Shown here: piece after piece, positions 56,813 through 64,000 of the stretch
How positions within the stretch are numbered: position 1 is the stretch's first letter
Layout of the letters: each line of letters starts with the position of its first letter
NCBI GenBank assembly: GCA_903875605.1
Contig: CAIQWT010000060.1
Location: forward strand, 48,273-112,272
Length of the DNA stretch: 64,000 bases
Direction: 5' to 3'
Source of the DNA: an uncultured Geobacteraceae bacterium
GTDB taxonomy: Bacteria > Desulfobacterota > Desulfuromonadia > Geobacterales > Pseudopelobacteraceae
Translations under genes and position numbers: made by a program
The notes under the pieces: generated by a model
What the model saw: the letters and a program-made list of their open reading frames with translations, nothing else
What the model was told of the DNA's origin: nothing
The model's database searches: none

Positions 56813-58501
56813 ATGAGTAACGTACTGAGCCTGACGACATTCCTGCCGATACTGGGTGTCCTGCTGCTGCTGTTCATTCCGAAAGAGAGCAAGGGAGTTT
56901 TGCGGAATGTTACCCTGGCGGTAACGGTTGTGACATTTATAGTATCGCTGATCATGCTTACAGGATTCCAGACCAACGCTGAATTCCAGTTCGTTGAAAA
57001 TGTACCCTGGATTGCTGCTGGTCCGTTCATTATGCGATATAATATTGGTATTGACGGAATCAGCCTGTGGCTCGTAATTCTGACAACTTTTATGCTGCCC
57101 ATCGCTGTTCTTTCCACCTATACAGCAGTTGATGAGAAGGTTAAAGAGTACATGATTTGCCTGCTCCTTCTTGAAACCGGAATGCTGGGCGCCTTTATTT
57201 CGTTAGACCTCTTCCTTTTCTATATTTTCTGGGAAGTTATGCTGATTCCTATGTATTTTATGATCGGTATCTGGGGCGGTAAAAACAAAATCTATGCGGC
57301 TGTGAAGTTTTTTATATACACCATGGTTGGATCACTGTTGATGCTGGTAGCTCTTGTCTTCCTGTATTTCAAAGGTATGGAGGCAGGTATAACGGACTTT
57401 GGTCTGTTGCAGTTCTTCAACCTTAAGTTGGATATGGCAACTCAAGTCTGGTTGTTTCTGGCATTTGCTTTCGCCTTCGCAATCAAAGTTCCAATGTTTC
57501 CGCTTCATACCTGGTTACCTGATGCACATACCGAAGCGCCGACAGCGGGCTCAGTGATATTGGCAGCAGTACTTTTGAAGATGGGTACTTACGGTTATGT
57601 TCGTTTTGCTATACCGCTTTTCCCAGAGGCTGCGCACAAGTTTGCGCCTATGATTGCAACTCTCGCTGTAATTGGCATTATTTACGCTGCTCTTGTTGCG
57701 ATGGTTCAGGAAGATGTTAAAAAACTAGTTGCCTACTCGTCGGTAGCTCACCTTGGTTTTGTTATGCTGGGCGTATTTGCTTTCAATGTTGAAGGCATCT
57801 CCGGCGGAATGCTGCAGATGATTAATCACGGTATTTCTACCGGCGCATTGTTCCTTATCGTCGGGTTCATTTATGAGCGTCGTCATACCCGCTTGATAAC
57901 AGATTTTGGTGGTTTATCAAAACAGATGCCGATTTTTGCAACAGTATTCATGATTGTTACTTTCTCTTCTGTTGGCCTTCCTGGTACAAATGGTTTTGTT
58001 GGAGAGTTCCTGATTTTACTTGGTGCTTTTGAAAGTCAATTGCGTTGGTGGACAATTATAGCAACTAGCGGGGTTATTCTTTCGGCAGTCTATATGTTGT
58101 GGGTATTTCAGCGCGTCATGTTTGGTGAGCTTGATAATCCAAAAAATCAGAAACTGCTTGATCTTAATGCCCGCGAAATAGTGATCATGATCCCACTGCT
58201 GATAATGATCTTCTTTATGGGACTTTATCCAAAGCCATTTATTGATAAAATGGACCCTGCTATTAAGAAACTGGTTGCTCAGGTTCGCGTTGCTTCAGTT
58301 AACGCTCAGGTAATGCCTGCTTCTGACCAGATGAAGATGCCAACAGGCCATCAGGCAATGCCTCAGGCGCCAGCCGCTAATACCGGTTCTGAGATGCCGG
58401 CTGGTAACGCAGGTAGTAATATGCCTGCAGGACACTCCGGAATGGAAACACCTGCTGTACCGACAGCAGCACCAGTTGTTAATCCGCACGAAGCTAAGTA
58501 G
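56813..58501 (+). CDS. nuoM: NADH-quinone oxidoreductase subunit M with Met/Pro/His-rich C-terminal extension
   Basis: TWLPDAHTEAPTAGSVILAAVLLKMGTYGYVRF; tail MPASDQMKMPTGHQAMPQAP...MPAGHSGMETPAVPT. Confidence 0.97.
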   Translation: MSNVLSLTTFLPILGVLLLLFIPKESKGVLRNVTLAVTVVTFIVSLIMLTGFQTNAEFQFVENVPWIAAGPFIMRYNIGIDGISLWLVILTTFMLPIAVLSTYTAVDEKVKEYMICLLLLETGMLGAFISLDLFLFYIFWEVMLIPMYFMIGIWGGKNKIYAAVKFFIYTMVGSLLMLVALVFLYFKGMEAGITDFGLLQFFNLKLDMATQVWLFLAFAFAFAIKVPMFPLHTWLPDAHTEAPTAGSVILAAVLLKMGTYGYVRFAIPLFPEAAHKFAPMIATLAVIGIIYAALVAMVQEDVKKLVAYSSVAHLGFVMLGVFAFNVEGISGGMLQMINHGISTGALFLIVGFIYERRHTRLITDFGGLSKQMPIFATVFMIVTFSSVGLPGTNGFVGEFLILLGAFESQLRWWTIIATSGVILSAVYMLWVFQRVMFGELDNPKNQKLLDLNAREIVIMIPLLIMIFFMGLYPKPFIDKMDPAIKKLVAQVRVASVNAQVMPASDQMKMPTGHQAMPQAPAANTGSEMPAGNAGSNMPAGHSGMETPAVPTAAPVVNPHEAK

Positions 58502-58539
58502 AACAAATAATCAGTCAATCCGACCGGAGGATATTTTAG

Positions 58540-59997
58540 ATGGACATGATTTCAATCCCAGCCGTCAACATGACGCCGATTCTCCCGGAGATATTTCTCT
58601 CCGTGCTGGCCATGGCTCTTCTGCTGATCAATGTATTTAGACCCGGCGGACAGAAGTCATACCTGGCACTTATCAGCTTTTTCGGTATTGTAGCCACGGC
58701 AGTACTTGTAGGTGCAGGATGGGGCGGTCACATTGAGAGCTTCAGCGGCTCAGTGGTGTTAGATAACTTTGCAACGTTCTTTAAGATGACGTTTCTGGTT
58801 GCTGCCGGTCTCACAGTCCTTATTTCTGACCGTTATATGGAACGAGAGGGTTGTAATCAGGGCGAACTTTATCCGCTGATACTTTTTACCGTTGTAGGTA
58901 TGATGCTGATGGCATCCGGTACTGATTTGATGACGATCTTTCTTGGCCTGGAAGTTATGTCAGTGTCTCTTTACGTACTTGCCGGATTTAACAGAGCGAA
59001 CAAGAAGTCCAACGAAGCCGGCCTTAAATACTTTTTGCTTGGTGCATTTTCAACAGGTTTCCTGCTCTATGGTATGGCGTTAATCTACGGCGCTACCGGT
59101 ACAACCCGGCTGTATAAGATAGCCGTTATCGTCGGTCAGATGACACTTCCTTCTGCTAATATACTCCTGGTAGCCGGTATGTTACTCATGATGACCGGCT
59201 TTGCCTTCAAAATTGCGGCAGCTCCGTTTCACATGTGGACACCTGATGTTTATGAGGGTGCTCCGACCCCGATGACCGCTTTTATGTCTGCTGGTCCAAA
59301 GGCTGCCGGTTTTGCTGCACTGCTTCGTATCTTCCTTGTTGCGCTTCCTACTCTCCAGGTAGAATGGAGTCAGGTACTCTGGGTATTGGCCGTATTGACT
59401 ATGACGGTCGGTAATATTACCGCTCTGCGTCAGGATAATATCAAACGTGTTCTTGCCTATTCTTCAATTGCACATGCTGGTTATGCACTGGTCGGTTTTG
59501 CCGCTGGAAACGGAACCGGAACCGCTGGTATCCTGTTTTATATGCTCTCCTACGCTTTTATGAATATTGGTGCTTTTGCTATAATTATTCTGGTTGCTAA
59601 AAAAGGCGAAACGAATGGCAATGTAATGGATTTCGCAGGTCTCGGTTTTAAGCGGCCGGTTCTAGCTCTTGTAATGACGATATTCCTTTTTTCGCTGGCA
59701 GGCATGCCGCCGACAGCAGGATTCATCGGCAAGTTCTATCTTTTCTCCGGTGCTATCCAGAAGGGTTATATCTGGCTTGCTGTTATCGGTGTTCTTAATA
59801 GTGCTGCATCAGTATATTACTATCTACGTGTAATGGTTTACATGTATATGAAAGAGCCTACTGAGGACTTTGAGTGGGTCCAGGTTACCGGTCCAGTTGC
59901 TCTTGCACTTATAATTGCCGTTGCTGGTTCTTTGATTCCTGGTATTGTGCCTTCTTTCATTCTTCAATATGCACAGATGGCCGTAAAACTTATATAA
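58540..59997 (+). CDS. nuoN: NADH-quinone oxidoreductase subunit N
   Basis: AAAPFHMWTPDVYEGAPTPMTAFMSAGPKAAGFAALLRIF. Confidence 0.97.
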   Translation: MDMISIPAVNMTPILPEIFLSVLAMALLLINVFRPGGQKSYLALISFFGIVATAVLVGAGWGGHIESFSGSVVLDNFATFFKMTFLVAAGLTVLISDRYMEREGCNQGELYPLILFTVVGMMLMASGTDLMTIFLGLEVMSVSLYVLAGFNRANKKSNEAGLKYFLLGAFSTGFLLYGMALIYGATGTTRLYKIAVIVGQMTLPSANILLVAGMLLMMTGFAFKIAAAPFHMWTPDVYEGAPTPMTAFMSAGPKAAGFAALLRIFLVALPTLQVEWSQVLWVLAVLTMTVGNITALRQDNIKRVLAYSSIAHAGYALVGFAAGNGTGTAGILFYMLSYAFMNIGAFAIIILVAKKGETNGNVMDFAGLGFKRPVLALVMTIFLFSLAGMPPTAGFIGKFYLFSGAIQKGYIWLAVIGVLNSAASVYYYLRVMVYMYMKEPTEDFEWVQVTGPVALALIIAVAGSLIPGIVPSFILQYAQMAVKLI

Positions 59998-60026
59998 TCT
60001 GTTTTACTGTTTGGTATGTTATAAAT

Positions 60027-60053
60027 GGCGAACTCGTTAAGGGTTCGCCTTTT
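60027..60053 (+). terminator. Intrinsic terminator after nuoN
   Basis: GGCGAAC-TCGTTAAG-GGTTCGCC followed by TTTT. Confidence 0.75.
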
Positions 60054-60102
60054 GTATTTAGAAGGCAGGAAGAGAAATTAAAGCCTGATTACTGGAGCGG
60101 GA

Positions 60103-60966
60103 ATGGGCACGCAGGAAATATGGACTACAATAAAAATACTTGCATGGACAAAAGAATATCTCGCATCTAAAGGTATTATCAATGCGCGGCTTGAAGCCGA
60201 ATGGCTTCTTTGCGCAGTAATGAATCTTGACAGGGTGGGGCTGTATTTACAGTACGATAAGCCATTGAATGATCTGGAACTGGCCGGATATCGCGATCTG
60301 GTTATGCGTAGAGCCAGGCGCGAACCGCTGCAGCATATTTTAGGAACTCAAGAATTTTGCGGTCTGGATTATGAGGTTACAGCAGATGTTCTTATACCGA
60401 GGTACGATACTGAAATATTGATTTGTGAAGCTATTTCAAAATATCCGAAAGCCAAATCTATCCTTGATATCGGTACTGGAAGCGGTTGTATAGCAATAGC
60501 ACTGCAAAAACGTTTTGCAGTGGCGCTTGTTACTGCTACTGACATCTCTGATGCGGCACTGGCAGTTGCTCGCCGTAATGCTATTAAAAATAATGCAACT
60601 ATAGAATTCTTATTGGGTTCTCTTTTTGAACCTCTTGAAAATCGCTTTTATGACTTAATTGTTTCAAATCCACCGTATATACCTTCTGATGATATTTGCA
60701 GTCTTGATCAGGAAGTTCGTGACTATGATCCTCGTTCTGCTCTGGACGGTGGAAGTGACGGTCTGCATATTTACCGATCGCTCATACCTGCAGCTGTCGG
60801 GCATCTGAATCCCGGTGGATGGCTTTTAGTTGAGATTGGTTACGGGCAGGCAGGTGATGTTATTCAATTATTTAAGTCCTGTAACTGTTATGATGAGCCT
60901 GTTATTACTCTTGATGGAAGTGGTATAGAAAGAGTTGTCGGAGCTAAGCTAAAGGAGAAATCATGA
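60103..60966 (+). CDS. prmC: Release factor glutamine methyltransferase
   Basis: VLIPRYDTEILICEA, ILDIGTGSGCIAIAL, LIVSNPPYIPSDD. Confidence 0.95.
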   Translation: MGTQEIWTTIKILAWTKEYLASKGIINARLEAEWLLCAVMNLDRVGLYLQYDKPLNDLELAGYRDLVMRRARREPLQHILGTQEFCGLDYEVTADVLIPRYDTEILICEAISKYPKAKSILDIGTGSGCIAIALQKRFAVALVTATDISDAALAVARRNAIKNNATIEFLLGSLFEPLENRFYDLIVSNPPYIPSDDICSLDQEVRDYDPRSALDGGSDGLHIYRSLIPAAVGHLNPGGWLLVEIGYGQAGDVIQLFKSCNCYDEPVITLDGSGIERVVGAKLKEKS

Positions 60967-61514
60967 ATATCCAAGATGCGAATAAAATGTTGGCAGAAGC
61001 TGATCTGCTTGTAACTGAATCTGCTGTGGCTCAATCAATTAATCGTATGGCACAGGAAATAACGGATCAGCTTAAAGATTCGCGACCTGTGCTACTCTGT
61101 GTAATGAACGGCGGGCTAATCTTCACCGGGCAACTTCTAACCCAATTAGTATTTCCGCTGGAAATAGATTACGTTCACGCCACTCGTTATGGCCATGAAA
61201 CAAACGGTGCCAGCCTTCAATGGACTGTTCGTCCACAGTTAGATCTAAAAGGTAGAACTGTGCTGTTACTAGACGACATCCTAGATGAGGGTGTTACACT
61301 GGCTGCAATTGCCGATCACTGCCGTCAACAGGGCGCTGTTGAGGTTCTTATGGCTGTTCTGGTAGAAAAACTTCACCTGCGCAAGGTCACTCCTGGAATG
61401 AGAGCTGACTTTACTGGCATAGAGGTTGGTGATCGCTTTCTATTTGGTTATGGACTTGATTACAAGGGTTACTGGCGCAATGCTCCAGGTATCTATGCAG
61501 TAAAAGGTTTGTAG
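60963..61514 (+). CDS. hpt: Hypoxanthine-guanine phosphoribosyltransferase
   Basis: VLLCVMNGGLIFTGQLL, VLLLDDILDEGVTLAAIADHC; overlaps prmC by 4 bp. Confidence 0.88.
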   Translation: MNIQDANKMLAEADLLVTESAVAQSINRMAQEITDQLKDSRPVLLCVMNGGLIFTGQLLTQLVFPLEIDYVHATRYGHETNGASLQWTVRPQLDLKGRTVLLLDDILDEGVTLAAIADHCRQQGAVEVLMAVLVEKLHLRKVTPGMRADFTGIEVGDRFLFGYGLDYKGYWRNAPGIYAVKGL

Positions 61515-61635
61515 ACAACAAAATCCGCCAGGCATAGTATTTCAACAAAGTGCGAAGTGACATAATTCTGGACTCTGTAGTCAACTATCGATTCTCAATT
61601 CCGGTGATTATTTCTATAAATGCGGTCATCCATGT

Positions 61636-61664
61636 CTGAGGAATGATCAATGATTATTCCTCAG
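61636..61664. other. Inverted repeat between convergent hpt and the DUF309-like gene
   Basis: CTGAGGAAT...ATTCCTCAG; overlaps the DUF309-like stop codon, no long T-run. Confidence 0.5.
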
Positions 61665-62067
61665 TGGGGCTTGGAAATCGAACCGCCGAAGCCGTCTTTA
61701 TCTGAGGTATGAGCGTTGACTCCAGTGATTCCATGTGGTCTTTGCCTAACGATTCCAACGCTAAACGCACTTTGTCTGAATCAGCTATAAGTGTCGCTAC
61801 GTCAACCCATAGACATACATCCGGTACACGCTTTAGATAGGTGACTCCACTTGTGAGGAGACTGATCGCGCCACCATGGTTTCCGTTGTGCCAATGAAGC
61901 ATAGCTACTGAGATCTGGAGGGTTCCCTGTAGAAAATCCCGCATTTCACCCTTTTCACCAAGCCACAATTCTTCAATAGTTTCATGGCAATCGTACCACT
62001 CTCGGCTATTAAATTGTCTTATCGCCAGCAGCATCTGCCCTGACGGAGATTCTTTGCATTGAAGCAT
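61654..62067 (-). CDS. DUF309-like protein
   Basis: REWYDCHETIEELWLGEKGEMRDFLQGTLQISVAMLHWHNGNHGGAISLLTSGVTYLK. Confidence 0.85.
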   Translation of the reverse strand: MLQCKESPSGQMLLAIRQFNSREWYDCHETIEELWLGEKGEMRDFLQGTLQISVAMLHWHNGNHGGAISLLTSGVTYLKRVPDVCLWVDVATLIADSDKVRLALESLGKDHMESLESTLIPQIKTASAVRFPSPTEE

Positions 62068-62112
62068 AATATCCCACTATTATAAGCCGATAACTTTTTT
62101 TACTACATGGAT

Positions 62113-62247
62113 CTATGCATGGTTAGCAGTCATAAGACTGCCAGCAGTGTCAACGTGGTACCCTTCTCTCTTCAGGGTGCTTTCTAGCGTTATGCAAACC
62201 TGTGTCTCATCATCGACAATCAGTATGTGGTCGTTCGAAGGTGTCAT
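62113..62247 (-). pseudogene. Truncated response regulator receiver domain
   Basis: 44 aa MTPSNDHILIVDDETQVCITLESTLKREGYHVDTAGSLMTANHA then TAG; lacks the phosphoacceptor-Asp half of the receiver domain. Confidence 0.75.
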
Positions 62248-62407
62248 TGCGTGGATAATACTTTGAGGTGCTGACAGTGTCAAGAGTGTGAGTCAATATG
62301 CACTGATGACTCACTTTTAGGCTAAATACTTGCGAAGCTCAGTTCGGACGACATAATTGCATATGACGTGACGCGTCAGGTGAAGATAGAGAAGGCGTTG
62401 GGGGGGC

Positions 62408-62572
62408 TCAGTTTTGCTCTTTGAAGAACTGATCAACAAGCGTTTCCATCATGACTTCATACTCTGTGGTAACAGCGAAAAGAAATACGTACCAGGCCCA
62501 GAGGAATATTACTAAAAAATGGACGATGCCGACTAGAGACTTGAAGTCTGCACTAAATCGGTTCAGCAACAT
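62408..62572 (-). CDS. Putative small single-TM protein (54 aa; below the ORF-track cutoff)
   Basis: MLLNRFSADFKSLVGIVHFLVIFLWAWYVFLFAVTTEYEVMMETLVDQFFKEQN: one hydrophobic segment, soluble tail. Confidence 0.5.
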   Translation of the reverse strand: MLLNRFSADFKSLVGIVHFLVIFLWAWYVFLFAVTTEYEVMMETLVDQFFKEQN

Positions 62573-62718
62573 ATTTTAAGTGAGAATGTCACATTGTTAA
62601 AATATATATATCATATATTAAGATCAATGGACATTCCATTGTCTCAGTATTAATGTTTGTAGTTTAATGGGATTAGTAGTATAGCTTCATCAATAATCAG
62701 TTTTGGAAAGAACTCAAG

Positions 62719-62733
62719 TGGCAAAACTATTGC
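62719..62733 (+). promoter_or_regulatory. Candidate sigma-54 (-24/-12) promoter
   Basis: TGGCAAA-ACTA-TTGC; correct GG-N10-GC spacing. Confidence 0.5.
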
Positions 62734-62799
62734 GCAGACAGCAAAATGTCCTCCTAAACAAACACCAATGTCACAATTATTCTGATTGATGCCGTTACT

Positions 62800-62838
62800 A
62801 ACCGGCGTTGCGGTTTTTTCCGTGCGCCGGTTTTTTTA
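62800..62838 (+). terminator. Strong intrinsic terminator or attenuator upstream of the Cache sensor gene
   Basis: ACCGGCGTTGCGG-TTTTTT-CCGTGCGCCGGT followed by T7. Confidence 0.75.
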
Positions 62839-62884
62839 AACTTGAGAGTGTTATGGCCACACCAATCAAAACGAGGCGAGATCC

Positions 62885-64000
62885 ATGACAACCTCCCCAT
62901 TATCCGACATCGTCACACCCAAAACAGGCAAACCACTATTGGCTCCCAGCACAATATTTGAGTGGCGTTCACTCAAGACAAGAATCACCCTCACAATGTT
63001 GGCTATTTTCGTTATCGGCATCTGGTCGTTGGTGTTCATTACCAGCTACACGCTGAAAAATGATTTGGAAAAAGAGTTGGGTGAACAACAATTATCAACA
63101 GTTTCCATTATTGCAGCAGAGATCAGTACCGGTTTAACCGACAGGATGAGTGTACTGGAGCAAGTTGCTAATCTGATTACTCCGGCTATGATGGGCGATA
63201 CAGCGTCCATGTAGGCTTTCATCGAAGGGCGTCCGGCTTTTTCGACGATGTTTAACGGTGGAGTCTTTGTACTGTTGCCTGATGGAACCGCGATTGCTGA
63301 TTTTCCTATTTCTACAGGGCGGCTCGGCCTCAACTTCATGGACAGAAAATATGCAATCGGCGCACTCAAGGAAGGGAAAACAACGATTGGTCGACCGGTT
63401 ATGGGCAAGGCGTTGCGGTCAACGATTTTCAGCATAGCGACACCAATTCATGATGCTCAAGGCAAAGTGATCGGTGCTTTGAATGGAACTGTCGACCTCG
63501 CTAAACCTAATTTCATCAGCAGAATTACAGATAATAGTTATGGTAAGACGGGTGGTTTTCTGCTGGTTTCGCAGCAAATCAGGACGATTGTTTATGCCAC
63601 TGACAAAAAGCGCATTATGGAAGTGTTGCCTGCCCACGGCGTCAACCCGCTGATTGATCGTTTTATTCAGGGCCACGATGGTACTGGTATCACAAACAGA
63701 CCAAGCGATGGAGTTGAGATACTAACATCTGCCAAAAGTATTCCTGTGTCGGGTTGGTATGCTGTGGCCCTGATGCCTACCGAAGAAGCCTTTGCTCCGA
63801 TCAATTCTTTGCAGAAACGTGGACTGCTGGCGGCGATCTTACTGACACTGCTGGCAGGAGGTCTGACTTGGTGGATGTTGAAACGCCAGCTTGCGCCAAT
63901 ATTTACAACTATTAATACTTTGTCTGCACTGTCGGATATCGACAAGCCCCTGCAATTACTGCCCATAACAAGGCAAGACGAAATCGGCGAACTGATCGGC
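62885..64000 (+). pseudogene. dCache/HAMP transmembrane sensor (MCP or kinase class) interrupted by an in-frame TAG; 3' truncated by window edge
   Basis: ORF 62885..63214 ends at TAG (63212-63214), but the same frame stays open to 64000: AFIEGRPAFSTMFNGGVFVLLPDGTAIADFP...KTGGFLLVS...GLLAAILLTLLAGGLTWWML then HAMP-like residues. Confidence 0.8.

Noticed and set aside
63212-63214. In-frame TAG as a pyrrolysine codon
   Set aside because: No pyl genes in the window, and Cache sensors are not known Pyl proteins; nonsense mutation or sequencing error is simpler.

Overview
This 64 kb window looks like chromosomal core from a Geobacter/Pelobacter-type Desulfuromonadales bacterium; that assignment is inferred from protein families and gene neighbourhoods, not from a search. 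Recognisable blocks, in order: MFS transporter tail, B12-binding radical SAM protein, CapA-like protein, serS, tRNA-Ser(TGA), a small Lys/Ala-rich exported protein, an OmpA-like lipoprotein, several Geobacter-type conserved unknowns (zinc-ribbon protein, DUF6178-like, YaeQ, S4 protein), hemE, VOC, WbuC and SH3-like genes, an aminotransferase, tatA, an MCP, a DUF3187-like protein, leuD-leuC, larB-larC-cinA-mutM, recA-pilT-recX-alaS, a receiver/histidine-kinase hybrid, argB-argD-argF-argG-NUDIX-nitrilase-like-argH, a GspA/GspB-like module, an F0 ATP synthase operon (atpZ-I-B-E), hemL, a complete 14-gene nuoA-N operon, prmC and hpt. The last 2.4 kb looks like a decaying signalling region. No CRISPR array, rRNA or clear mobile element was seen. 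The best leads are: (1) a divergent nitrilase-superfamily protein translationally coupled to a NUDIX gene inside the arginine cluster; (2) two candidate sigma-54 promoters, one before the Lys/Ala-rich exported protein and one before a strong terminator plus an amber-interrupted Cache sensor; (3) NuoF with the extended bifurcating-hydrogenase-like ferredoxin architecture; (4) a Met/His/Pro-rich C-terminal tail on NuoM; and (5) a truncated response-regulator remnant and an unannotated 54-aa membrane protein near the right end.
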